Below are positions 37,556 to 46,427 of a DNA stretch of 64,000 bases, one piece after another. Each line of letters starts with the position of its first letter. Within the stretch, counting starts at the first letter, position 1. A program made the position numbers and the translations under genes. A model generated the notes under the pieces. The model ran no database searches. It saw only the letters and a program-made list of their open reading frames with translations, and was not told the origin of the DNA. This DNA comes from Bacteroidales bacterium (lineage in GTDB: Bacteria > Bacteroidota > Bacteroidia > Bacteroidales > VadinHA17), in assembly GCA_009877105.1 (NCBI GenBank), contig WXFD01000012.1:1-64000 (forward strand), in the 5' to 3' direction.

Positions 37556-39121
37556 ATGAAATTTTACCTCGGATACGCCGCACTGGCTGGTATGGGTGCG
37601 GTCCTTGGACAGGATTCAGCCGGCCCTTCACCGGCCAACGAAAGGCCCAACATAATCTATATTATGTCGGACGATCACGCTTACCAGGCAATAAGCGCAT
37701 ATGAAAGCATCCTTAAGGATTATGCTCCAACGCCTAACATCGACAGGATCGCCAGAGACGGAATGCGTTTTGACCGATGTCTTGTTACCAATTCCTTGTC
37801 AGGTCCATGCAGGGCTGTTATACTGACAGGGAAGTACAGCCATGTAAACGGATTTATCACTAACGATGATCAGAAACCGTTTGACGGATCACAGCAAACC
37901 TTTCCAAAGCTGCTTCAGAAGGCCGGATACAACACTGCCATGATCGGCAAATGGCACCTGGAATCTGAACCAACCGGATTTGATCATTGGGAAATCCTCC
38001 CCGGACAGGGGGTTTACTATAATCCGGATTTCATTACCAGGGAAGGCAGGCATACAGAGAAGGGTTATGTAACGGATCTGATCACGGAAAAATGTCTCAA
38101 TTGGCTTGATAATGCAAAAAACTCCGGAAAACCTTTCATGCTTATGATGCATCACAAGGCGCCTCACCGGGAATGGCAGCCCGGTCCTGATGAACTGTCC
38201 CTTTACAAGGATGTAATTTTCCCGGAGCCTGAAACACTTTTTGATGACTACGCCGGCCGCGGTACCGCCGAGAAAACACAGGACATGACAATCTCTAAAA
38301 CAATGCGTATTGAGGAGGACCTTAAAATGTACAAGGATCGGTCGAAGATGCGGCGGACCGGGCTCGACCGCATGGATTCCCTGCAGATGGCAGAATGGAA
38401 CAAGGTATATGATCCGATTATCTCCAGATTCTATGAATCGGACCTTTCAGGCAACGATCTTGTGAGATTCAAATACCAGAGGTACCTGCAAGACTATCTC
38501 GCCTGCATTGCCGCAGTTGATAAAAGTGTGGGAGAAATACTGAACTATCTTGAAAAAAACGGACTCGATAAAAACACAGTGGTAATATATGCTTCAGACC
38601 AGGGTTTCTATCTGGGAGAGCATGGCTGGTTCGACAAGAGATTCATGTTCGAGGAATCATATCGCACTCCACTGGTTATCAGATGGCCGGGAGTCATCAG
38701 ACCCGGAAGTGTAAACAACGACATGGTATCGAATATTGACCTTCCGGAGACTTTCCTGGAAATGGCCGGACTGGACGTTCCTTCCGATATGCAGGGAAGA
38801 AGCATGGTTCCTGTTTTAAAGGGAAAAACCCCTTCAGACTGGAGAAAAGAGCACTATTATCATTATTATGAACTCCCCGGGCCACATAGTGTCAAACGTC
38901 ACTACGGAATAAGCACCGACCGCTACAAACTGATCCATTATTACTATGATATTGATGAATGGGAGCTTTACGACAGGAAAGCAGATCCATTGGAGATGAA
39001 AAACGTTTACAATGACCCGAAATACGCCAAAATCAGGAAAGATCTCCATAAGCGGCTCACCTCGCTTATGAAAAAGTTCGGGGACAGTGATGAGCTTGCA
39101 AGGTCATTCCTACCAAACTGA
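37556..39121 (+). CDS. Sulfatase, secreted, serine type (fifth of five)
   Basis: The 521-residue sulfatase diverges from the other four. [19 protein letters not shown] replaces the DDMGYGD form, and the formylglycine site is S82-G-P-C-R86, with a Cys where Ser usually stands at the fourth position. [31 protein letters not shown] and [35 protein letters not shown] resemble N-acetylglucosamine-6-sulfatase/DUF4976-type enzymes. A signal segment is present without a lipobox. It ends 10 bases before the antiporter start. Confidence 0.92.
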   Translation: MKFYLGYAALAGMGAVLGQDSAGPSPANERPNIIYIMSDDHAYQAISAYESILKDYAPTPNIDRIARDGMRFDRCLVTNSLSGPCRAVILTGKYSHVNGFITNDDQKPFDGSQQTFPKLLQKAGYNTAMIGKWHLESEPTGFDHWEILPGQGVYYNPDFITREGRHTEKGYVTDLITEKCLNWLDNAKNSGKPFMLMMHHKAPHREWQPGPDELSLYKDVIFPEPETLFDDYAGRGTAEKTQDMTISKTMRIEEDLKMYKDRSKMRRTGLDRMDSLQMAEWNKVYDPIISRFYESDLSGNDLVRFKYQRYLQDYLACIAAVDKSVGEILNYLEKNGLDKNTVVIYASDQGFYLGEHGWFDKRFMFEESYRTPLVIRWPGVIRPGSVNNDMVSNIDLPETFLEMAGLDVPSDMQGRSMVPVLKGKTPSDWRKEHYYHYYELPGPHSVKRHYGISTDRYKLIHYYYDIDEWELYDRKADPLEMKNVYNDPKYAKIRKDLHKRLTSLMKKFGDSDELARSFLPN

Positions 39122-39131
39122 CCGCCTGCGC

Positions 39132-40601
39132 ATGAAAATTACATTTGAAAATATTCTCCTCATTGGTTCAGTTCTGTTCTTAATAAGCATAATCGCAGGC
39201 AAAACTTCATTTCGGCTGGGTATTCCAACCCTTATCTTTTTCCTTATCATTGGAATGCTGGCGGGAACTGACGGAATCGGAAAGATTGAATTCAACAACC
39301 CCAGCATAGCACAGTTCATCGGGATAGTGGCCCTGAATTTCATACTGTTCTCAGGTGGTTTTGAAACTGACTGGAAATCAGTGAAACCTGTCTTTGGCAT
39401 GTCATTTTCCCTGTCCATACTGGGAGTAATTCTTACCGCTGTTTTTCTGGGTATTTTTACATGGCTGGTAACTGACTTTACACTGTTCGAAGGATTGCTT
39501 CTCGGATCAATTGTGTCATCTACCGATGCAGCAGCGGTATTTTCAATACTCCGCTCAAAAAACGTTGCACTAAAAGGACATATCAGGCCAATGCTAGAAT
39601 TTGAAAGCGGCAGTAACGACCCTATGGCCTACATACTGACAATTATGTTCCTGGGCATGATAACTGGTGAAGTCAGTTCATTCTCGCTGGGCATAAAATT
39701 GTTTTTGATGCAGCTGCTGATCGGAGGAGGCTGCGGCTTCCTTTTCGGATATTTAAGCAAACAAGTGATTAACAAGATCAAACTCGATTATGATGGACTT
39801 TATCCTGTTCTGTCAATTACTCTGATGTTCCTGACCTATTCCCTGACGAATCTGGCCGGGGGAAACGGATTCCTGGCAGTTTACCTGTCGGCACTTTATC
39901 TCGGAAACCAGAACCTGCTGCACAAAAGGACAATAATGAAGATGTTTGACGGCCTTGCCTGGTTGATGCAGATCGTGCTGTTCCTTGCCCTGGGCATGCT
40001 GGTGTTTCCAACCCACATATTACCGGTGGTTGGCGTAGGGCTTGCAATTTCAGCCTTCCTGATGATTGTCGCCAGGCCACTTGCTTGTTTCATTTGCCTT
40101 GCTCCGTTCAAAATAAAAACAAGGGTAAAATGGTTTATTTCATTTGTCGGGTTGCGCGGGGCGGTCCCGATTGTTTTCGCGACATTCCCGCTCATGGCAG
40201 GAATAGATAAGGCCGGAATGATCTTCAACATAGTGTTTTTCATCTCTCTTTCTTCCGTACTGATTCAGGGCACCTCAATACCCAGGGTTGCCAAATGGCT
40301 GCACGTTGATCTCCCCGTAAATGTCAAATCCGTAACACCCGCTGATGTACTGCTCGCGGAATCGTTAAATTCACAAATGGTGGAACTAACCATCGCATCA
40401 GGATTCATGGCTGTAGGGAAAAAAATTGTTGATCTGCATTTTCCCCCAAACGTCAGAATCTCATTGATTAAAAAGAAGGGAATATATGTCATACCCGACG
40501 GCAACACTGTAATCGACTCGGGTGATGTTTTATTTATTATAGGAACAAACCGGGAGGCATTGGATTCCGTAACGGAAATGATCTCAGAGAGAAGAGCTTA
40601 G
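39132..40601 (+). CDS. CPA1-type cation (potassium/sodium)/proton antiporter with TrkA-C domain
   Basis: The 489-residue protein has 12-13 hydrophobic helices of the Na+/H+ exchanger fold (GSIVSSTDAAAVFSILRSK, LEFESGSNDPMAY, GLRGAVPIVFATFPLMAG). The cytoplasmic C-terminal TrkA-C-type domain (about 405-489: VELTIASGFMAVGKKIVDLHFP, VIPDGNTVIDSGDVLFIIGT) often senses nucleotides or cations. This matches the CvrA/NhaP2 group, often called potassium/proton antiporters. I start at MKITFENIL; an upstream ATG would overlap the fifth sulfatase. Its tight spacing (10 bases) puts it in the sulfatase operon, an unusual partner. Confidence 0.9.
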   Translation: MKITFENILLIGSVLFLISIIAGKTSFRLGIPTLIFFLIIGMLAGTDGIGKIEFNNPSIAQFIGIVALNFILFSGGFETDWKSVKPVFGMSFSLSILGVILTAVFLGIFTWLVTDFTLFEGLLLGSIVSSTDAAAVFSILRSKNVALKGHIRPMLEFESGSNDPMAYILTIMFLGMITGEVSSFSLGIKLFLMQLLIGGGCGFLFGYLSKQVINKIKLDYDGLYPVLSITLMFLTYSLTNLAGGNGFLAVYLSALYLGNQNLLHKRTIMKMFDGLAWLMQIVLFLALGMLVFPTHILPVVGVGLAISAFLMIVARPLACFICLAPFKIKTRVKWFISFVGLRGAVPIVFATFPLMAGIDKAGMIFNIVFFISLSSVLIQGTSIPRVAKWLHVDLPVNVKSVTPADVLLAESLNSQMVELTIASGFMAVGKKIVDLHFPPNVRISLIKKKGIYVIPDGNTVIDSGDVLFIIGTNREALDSVTEMISERRA

Positions 40602-40636
40602 ACTATTGTATTTAAATTTTTAATTTATGTTGGCTT

Positions 40637-41569
40637 ATGAATAAATCATCGATCCCAATAATTTTCTTTCTGTTATTGACTTACATATTTGTTGAAGCAC
40701 AGGAATTCACTATTCCATTGTACAATGGTCCGGTTCCGAATTCGAAAAACACCGGGCAGGCGGAAATAATTGAGAAAAACGAAATTATCAGCATCCGAAA
40801 TGTTCAGGTGCCTGAAATTGCCGTGTATCTTCCAGCCAGGAAGTTTGCCACCGGTCAGGCAGTAATAATTTGTCCCGGAGGAGGATATCATATACTTTGC
40901 TATGATTATGAAGGTACCGATATTGCCCGCTACTTCAACTCCATCGGAATAGCAGGTATTGTTCTTAAATACAGGCTGCCCATATACGGAAATACCCTGG
41001 AGCCGCACAAGGCCCCGCTTATGGATGCCCAGAGGGCAATCCGTCTGGTTCGCAGCAATTCGTCCGCCTGGAACATCGATCCGGGGAAAATAGGAATAAT
41101 GGGATTTTCGGCAGGCGGCCACCTGGCGTCATGCACCGGAACACATTTCGACTACGGAAGAAATGACTCAGACGATCCGGTCGAAAGAATAAGCTGCCGG
41201 CCCGATTTCATGATCCTTGTGTACCCGGTAATAACATTCTCTGATCCTGTTTCGCATCGGGGATCGCGGGAAGCATTGCTTGGAAAGAACGCCGACCCTG
41301 AACTTGTAAAATATTATTCATCAGAATTGCAGGTTCAGAAAGATACACCTCAGGCTTTCCTCGTTCACGGAGATAATGATTCAGTCGTCCCAGTCAGTCA
41401 TTCCCTCCTGATGTATCAGGCCCTTCACAACAGGAAAATCCCGGCAGAACTCCATATAATCACCGAAGGTGAACATGGTTTCGGACTTGCGGTTGACAAT
41501 GACCACCCCGCAGCATGGACAAACAATCTTGAGCAGTGGCTGAAATGGCTGAACAGGAACAGGAACTAG
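40637..41569 (+). CDS. Secreted alpha/beta-hydrolase, acetylesterase-like
   Basis: The 310-residue protein has a signal peptide (ending near VEAQ) and an alpha/beta-hydrolase fold. The oxyanion motif is CPGGGYHILCYDYEG, the nucleophile Ser lies in GFSAGGHLAS, Asp in HGDNDSVVP and His in GEHGFGL. It resembles the acetyl-xylan-esterase-like (BD-FAE) enzymes of polysaccharide loci, so removing acetyl or other ester groups from the polymer is a fair guess. It follows the antiporter by 35 bases and ends the plus-strand operon. Confidence 0.88.
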   Translation: MNKSSIPIIFFLLLTYIFVEAQEFTIPLYNGPVPNSKNTGQAEIIEKNEIISIRNVQVPEIAVYLPARKFATGQAVIICPGGGYHILCYDYEGTDIARYFNSIGIAGIVLKYRLPIYGNTLEPHKAPLMDAQRAIRLVRSNSSAWNIDPGKIGIMGFSAGGHLASCTGTHFDYGRNDSDDPVERISCRPDFMILVYPVITFSDPVSHRGSREALLGKNADPELVKYYSSELQVQKDTPQAFLVHGDNDSVVPVSHSLLMYQALHNRKIPAELHIITEGEHGFGLAVDNDHPAAWTNNLEQWLKWLNRNRN

Positions 41570-41603
41570 AACTGAAGCATGCAGGGGTGTCTTGACCGGC
41601 TGA

Positions 41604-42953
41604 TCAGAAGTACTTCACCAAACAGCAATTCTTGAATTTCTTTCCCGAACCGCAGGGGCACGGATCGTTTCTTCCCGGCAATTCAGGCCTCACAACCTGA
41701 CTTTCCCTGTTCCTTATCCACTGCATCACGTTTGCCGGAGGGCGTTTGCCTTTCAGTTCGCCTGCCATGAACTCCATGTATGGTTCAACATGCTTGAAAA
41801 ATCTCCTGTATCCCCTGCAAAGGTAATTCAGCCCGGGCTTACCGTCGGGGGTCAGTATGAACCGGTGTTTGGGACATTCCCCATGACAGGCATACCTCAC
41901 TTCGCATCTAAGGCAATATTCCGGAAGTGAATTTCGTTTGCCGATGCCAAAATCAAATTGTTTCTGTGACCTGACAAGATCAATCAGTCCGGTGTCATTA
42001 ATATTTCCAAGAAAATATTCCGGATATACAAAATGATCGCATGAGAACAGATCGCCATTATGTTCCATCACAAGTGCATCACCGCATGTATCGTTGAAAA
42101 CGCACAATCCGGGATTCTCGCCGACGTAATTGGCAAGTGTTGCATCAAAAATCTGAACAAAATATCGTGCGACATCATTTCTGACCCATTCATCGAATAT
42201 GGCAATCAGGAAATCGCCAAAATCCCCGGCACCGACCGACCATTCAGTTACCCTTGCAACACCGGCAAAACCGGGCGAAACCAGGTTCAGTCCGTCCTCC
42301 CCAATATCATCACAGCTTCTTTCGGCCACCGGGAGGAACTGGATGAATCCGCTGCCGATCCTTTTAAGGAACCTGTATGTTTCCAGAGCGAAATGAACAT
42401 TATAACTGTTTACCACACTGAGTGTGTTGAATTCCACCTTATGCCTGTGCAGCAATTCAATTCCCTTCATTACCCTTTTAAAAGTCGGTCTGCCTGAAAA
42501 GGTTTTCCGGTAATGGTCATGATTATGTTCTTCACCATCTATTGAGATTCCTACCAGTATTTTGTTATCATGAAAAAAACTGCACCAGTCATCATCAAGC
42601 CTTGTTCCGTTAGTCTGAAAAGCGTTCTCAATTTTTTTCCCGTTACGGTATTTTTCCTGTAGTTCTATGGCTTTCCTGAAAAAATCCAATCCCATGAGTG
42701 TCGGTTCTCCGCCCTGCCATGTGAAAGTAACAACAGGTATATCATGAGCTTCAATGAATTGCCTGGTGAAATTCTCCAGGAGTTCTTCGCTCATATGGAA
42801 ATTCCTGGTGTCCCTGTACAGCTTCCTTTTCTCAAGATAATAGCAATAGGTACAGTTCAGGTTACAGGAAGGACCTGCCGGTTTAAGCATCACATGAAAG
42901 GCATTGGGCCGGCGAAGCTTAAGTGCATCTTTAAAAAACAGGTTTGATTTCAT
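41604..42953 (-). CDS. Anaerobic sulfatase-maturating enzyme (anSME), radical SAM with SPASM and SEC-C ends
   Basis: The 449-residue enzyme converts the active-site Ser or Cys of sulfatases to formylglycine. The radical SAM motif is C30-x3-C34-x2-C37 (CNLNCTYC), FTWQGGEPTLMGLDFF is the family SAM-contact segment, and later cysteines (YCLRCEVRYACHGECPKHRF) ligate extra clusters. The last roughly 20 residues are a SEC-C-type zinc motif (NDPCPCGSGKKFKNCC). I start at MKSNLFFKDAL because a -7 promoter box lies just upstream; a frame 35 codons longer would place the promoter inside the gene. It sits at the end of the sulfatase cluster, on the opposite strand. Confidence 0.92.
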   Translation of the reverse strand: MKSNLFFKDALKLRRPNAFHVMLKPAGPSCNLNCTYCYYLEKRKLYRDTRNFHMSEELLENFTRQFIEAHDIPVVTFTWQGGEPTLMGLDFFRKAIELQEKYRNGKKIENAFQTNGTRLDDDWCSFFHDNKILVGISIDGEEHNHDHYRKTFSGRPTFKRVMKGIELLHRHKVEFNTLSVVNSYNVHFALETYRFLKRIGSGFIQFLPVAERSCDDIGEDGLNLVSPGFAGVARVTEWSVGAGDFGDFLIAIFDEWVRNDVARYFVQIFDATLANYVGENPGLCVFNDTCGDALVMEHNGDLFSCDHFVYPEYFLGNINDTGLIDLVRSQKQFDFGIGKRNSLPEYCLRCEVRYACHGECPKHRFILTPDGKPGLNYLCRGYRRFFKHVEPYMEFMAGELKGKRPPANVMQWIRNRESQVVRPELPGRNDPCPCGSGKKFKNCCLVKYF

Positions 42954-42970
42954 GGAATAATATTCAGATA

Positions 42971-42978
42971 CAAAAATA
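42971..42978 (-). promoter_or_regulatory. -7 box ahead of the sulfatase-maturase gene
   Basis: On the minus strand TATTTTTG matches TAnnTTTG and lies 17 bases before the chosen start codon, giving a very short leader. A TTTG further upstream is 29 bases away, longer than usual. The box is inside the alternative longer frame and argues for the shorter start. Confidence 0.5.
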
Positions 42979-43079
42979 ATATTATAGCCAGGATAAAAAA
43001 GAATTGACAAAGCAATGGATTGCAGGCTAAAAATCATAAATTGGAAAAATATTGTCAACCGGAATAAAAAACACCTCCT

Positions 43080-44351
43080 ATGAAAAGAAGACGATTTCTT
43101 GAAACAGCTTCAATGGGCGCTGCAGCAGCAATGTCATCAATCTGGCTTCCGCCCGTTACTGGAGAAAGCAAGCTGAAGATCGGCCTGATAGGTGCAGGCT
43201 GGTATGGAATGGTAATAACAAAGGCGGCACTGAAAACCGGCGAGACAGAAGTCCTGGGAGTATGTGATGTGGACTCCGCACATCTGGAAGGCAGTGCTGA
43301 TGAAATCGAAAAGATCCAGGGATTCAGGCCCCGGACATTCAAGTATTATGAAGAACTCCTGGAATTGAGAGGATTGCAGGCAATATTTATCGGAACCCCT
43401 CCGCACTGGCACGCATTACAGTTTATCGCAGCCTGCGAAAAAGGCTTTGACATATATTGCGAAAAACCGCTTGCCTACGACGTGCAGGAAGGTCTTGCCA
43501 TGGTGACTGCGGCCAAAAAAGCAGGGAACATTGTACAAATTGGCTTTCAGCGGCGGCAGAGCGAGGCGTTCAGGAAAACAAAGGAACTGATAGCTTCAGG
43601 GAAAATAGGCAAGGTTTATCAGATAAATGCCCAGATCAACTATATACCCGATCCCGTCGATACAACAATTCAGCCTCCTCCGCCATCACTGGATTGGGAT
43701 GCCTGGTGCGGACCGGCCCCGAAACTTGAATACAGGCCAAGTATCGGGCATATGTCCTGGAGGCTTGAAAAGGAGTACGGAAACGGTCATCTTGTCGACT
43801 GGGGCATTCATCATATCGATATAATCAGATATATAATGGGAGAGGGGATGCCTGCTGAATTCTACTCATCAGGAGAAATCAATGTATTAAAGGGCCGGAT
43901 AACCACCCCCGACACACTTGTTGCAAGAATGACATTCAGTAAAGCTCCTGTCATCTGGCAGCACAGACTCTGGGGCACAGGCGATGTTATCAGGGAATTC
44001 AATAACGGGATCATGTTTTACGGAGACAGGGGAACCCTTTTCGCTGAGGACTCGAAAATCATACTCTTCGACAACAACAACCTGCGGGAGGAAATTCCTG
44101 CAGCAACACCCGGCATGCAGGAAAAGCATGTAGCCAATTTCATAGAGGCGGTCAGGACGAGAAACATGAATCTGCTCACCTGTACCACGGAAGAAGCCTT
44201 TATGTCAACCGCTGCGGTTCAGCTGGCCATGATCTCCTGTTATACCGACTCACTTGTCAGGTGGGATGTCAATTCAGCCTCAATTACCGGGAATACCGAA
44301 GCATCAAGACTGTTGAGAAGGGAATATCGCAAGGGATATACACATCCGTAA
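43080..44351 (+). CDS. Gfo/Idh/MocA-family oxidoreductase, Tat-exported
   Basis: The 423-residue protein starts with a twin-arginine-like signal (RRRFLETASMGAAAAM), so it is probably folded with its cofactor before export. A Rossmann NAD(P) motif (KIGLIGAGWYGMV), the substrate-side motif YCEKPLAYDVQEG and WGIHHIDIIRYIMG are typical of the family. Exported members of this family in Bacteroidota sugar loci act on glycosides or sugar acids. Here it follows the sulfatase/maturase block, but the substrate is not indicated. It is divergent from the maturase gene. Confidence 0.9.
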   Translation: MKRRRFLETASMGAAAAMSSIWLPPVTGESKLKIGLIGAGWYGMVITKAALKTGETEVLGVCDVDSAHLEGSADEIEKIQGFRPRTFKYYEELLELRGLQAIFIGTPPHWHALQFIAACEKGFDIYCEKPLAYDVQEGLAMVTAAKKAGNIVQIGFQRRQSEAFRKTKELIASGKIGKVYQINAQINYIPDPVDTTIQPPPPSLDWDAWCGPAPKLEYRPSIGHMSWRLEKEYGNGHLVDWGIHHIDIIRYIMGEGMPAEFYSSGEINVLKGRITTPDTLVARMTFSKAPVIWQHRLWGTGDVIREFNNGIMFYGDRGTLFAEDSKIILFDNNNLREEIPAATPGMQEKHVANFIEAVRTRNMNLLTCTTEEAFMSTAAVQLAMISCYTDSLVRWDVNSASITGNTEASRLLRREYRKGYTHP

Positions 44352-44468
44352 GGGCTACCTGTGCCGGTCGGAACATCTGTGCCGGCCAGACATGAAATAA
44401 GCAACAGGAACGGTAAAAGAAATGAGAGAAAAACTACCTGCGCATTATATATGAAATCCGGCTGTTCC

Positions 44469-45179
44469 TCAGGGATACACATCCGGTAGGGATCCGAGGT
44501 ACTCCGCAAGTTTCAGAAGATCGTCACGTGATCCGAAACTGATTTTTTCATCCTTAATGAATTTCATGATCTCCTGCTTATGCCCCGGGGCCGATCGGAT
44601 CGCATTCTTGCGAGTGAACAAAACAAAAGGTCGTTCACCTGATGAGAAATAATACTCATGTGTTTTCTGAAAAACCCAGTCCTCCTCCGGACGCAGTTCA
44701 GTAATGTTTCCTGACGTGGCCAGATAGGTATGCGAATCAACCGCCGCACTTCGGGCTGTTGTCCCAAAAGCGCCGGTCTTCCGTACCTCTTTGAGTGCAA
44801 TCAATTGCTTTAAATACACCCTGGGTGTGCCGCTTCTGATTAATTCGAGATATCCGTTGAAGTAATAAAATGTATCAATGCCCAGGGTTATCAGCTTCAG
44901 ATCTTTTTTGTTCACGATCGAAAGGGTATCTCTGTCTTTTATGAATTCCATGTTACCAAGCAAAAGATTATAGTTGAAACGATCCTTTGTTACATTTCCG
45001 TTCTTCATAACAGCCAAACCTTCAGTAAACTCGGGATAACGATATCTTATGGCAGGAGGAAAAACACTTTTTATAAGAGTTCCTGCATTTACGACAATCA
45101 TATCGCTTTCCTGGGAAGAAAGCTGGATGGCAAACAGAAAGATCGCGAAAAAAACCAGAATTATTCTATTCATTTTCAT
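44469..45179 (-). CDS. Secreted hypothetical protein
   Basis: I do not recognise the family. The 236-residue product begins with a clear signal peptide (MNRIILVFFAIFLFAIQLSSQ) and has no further membrane segment. It is rich in short beta-like stretches (VKDRFNYNLLLGNMEFI, DTLSIVNKKDLKLITLG, YLELIRSGTPRVYLK) and ends in a charged helical region (GHKQEIMKFIKDEKISFGSRDDLLKLAEYLGSL). It is in the direction of the Ldh2 gene, 80 bases downstream of it, and could share its transcript. An ATG two codons later is an equally good start. Confidence 0.8.
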   Translation of the reverse strand: MKMNRIILVFFAIFLFAIQLSSQESDMIVVNAGTLIKSVFPPAIRYRYPEFTEGLAVMKNGNVTKDRFNYNLLLGNMEFIKDRDTLSIVNKKDLKLITLGIDTFYYFNGYLELIRSGTPRVYLKQLIALKEVRKTGAFGTTARSAAVDSHTYLATSGNITELRPEEDWVFQKTHEYYFSSGERPFVLFTRKNAIRSAPGHKQEIMKFIKDEKISFGSRDDLLKLAEYLGSLPDVYP

Positions 45180-45259
45180 TTGTTATTAAAATCACACACC
45201 CCGGAGCATAACCTGCATGGCCTTAAAACCCTGCTGCAACAAGGTACGGAGTTTTCAGT

Positions 45260-46366
45260 TCAGATGCTGAACACATCAGCAAATTCATATAGCCCGTAAT
45301 CCGAGCATATGCCATGGAATTCATTGAGCAGCTCGGGACTGAATGGCACTCCCCTGTCTTTCCGGGATATCCAGGTTTCATACTCCTTTTCTCCGGCCGT
45401 ATAGATACGTGAACGCCCGGGCATTTTCCTTGAGTTCCTCAGCTCACGCAATATGTCACCCGCTGTTCTACGGAAATCATCTGGCTCGGTGAATGCACTG
45501 ACATCCAAGGCAATAAAAAAATGACCCAGTGAGTAAGGGACTTTCTTGCTTCCGGAAATTCCTGAAATCATTTTTAAAAAAGCACCCTGCTGCAGGGCCG
45601 ATGAAAGTATTTCCACAACAGTTGCGTATCCGTATCCTTTGTATCCGCCTGTTTCCTCACCGATCCCTCCCAGAGGCAGGAGGGCGGCAGTTCCGTCATT
45701 CAATTCTTCCAGAATTTGCTCCGGGTCAGTCTCAGTCATTCCTCTGTCGTTAATAACCAGTCCCCTGCGTAATTTCTTTCCTTCCCTCGCATATAATTCC
45801 ACTTTCCCCCTCTGCGTGATTGAAGTGGCACAATCGAGCAGAAAAGGAAAAGGCTCATCAGTGGGAATCCCAAATGTTAACGGATTGGTCCCCAGCATAT
45901 TTTCGACACCAAAGGTGGGAGCAACTGAAGGCCGGGCATTGGTGCCCGTTATTCCTATCATATTCTCACGGACAGCCATAAGGGGATAATAACCGGCAAA
46001 ACCATAATGCGACGAATTTCTTACGGCTACCATTCCCATTCCATAATTTCCTGCTTTTTTTATGGCCATTTCCATTGCCATCCTTGCAATTACATGGCCC
46101 ATTCCGTTATGTCCGTCAATAACTGCCGTTGTATATGTTTCCCTGATGATTTCCGGTTTTGTAACAGGGTTCAGAATGCCGTCCCTGATGCGATCGAGAT
46201 ATACACTTTTGAGTCTGTTGACACCATGCGAATCAAAACCCAGTTTGTCAGCCTGGATCAGAACATCTGCCACTATGGCGGCATCTGCTGCCGGAATACC
46301 GGCCCTGATCATTGCTTTAACCATGAAGTCTTCCAGTATCTCAAATTGTATATACTTTATTTTCAT
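45260..46366 (-). CDS. Ldh2/YbiC-family malate/lactate dehydrogenase
   Basis: The 368-residue NAD(P)-dependent dehydrogenase belongs to the LDH2 family, unrelated to ordinary lactate dehydrogenases. Family segments are ADVLIQADKLGFDSHGVNRL near the N terminus, NSSHYGFAGYYPL and GTNARPSVAPTFG in the middle, and GGYKGYGYATVVEILSSAL. Members use malate, lactate, ureidoglycolate or sugar-derived 2-oxo acids. Its place near a rhamnose block hints at lactate made from rhamnose, but this is weak inference. Confidence 0.88.
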   Translation of the reverse strand: MKIKYIQFEILEDFMVKAMIRAGIPAADAAIVADVLIQADKLGFDSHGVNRLKSVYLDRIRDGILNPVTKPEIIRETYTTAVIDGHNGMGHVIARMAMEMAIKKAGNYGMGMVAVRNSSHYGFAGYYPLMAVRENMIGITGTNARPSVAPTFGVENMLGTNPLTFGIPTDEPFPFLLDCATSITQRGKVELYAREGKKLRRGLVINDRGMTETDPEQILEELNDGTAALLPLGGIGEETGGYKGYGYATVVEILSSALQQGAFLKMISGISGSKKVPYSLGHFFIALDVSAFTEPDDFRRTAGDILRELRNSRKMPGRSRIYTAGEKEYETWISRKDRGVPFSPELLNEFHGICSDYGLYEFADVFSI

Positions 46367-46427
46367 TTATTAATGATTGTTAGGAGATTAGCATAAAGCA
46401 TCAGCAGTGTCTCAGATGACATCATGA

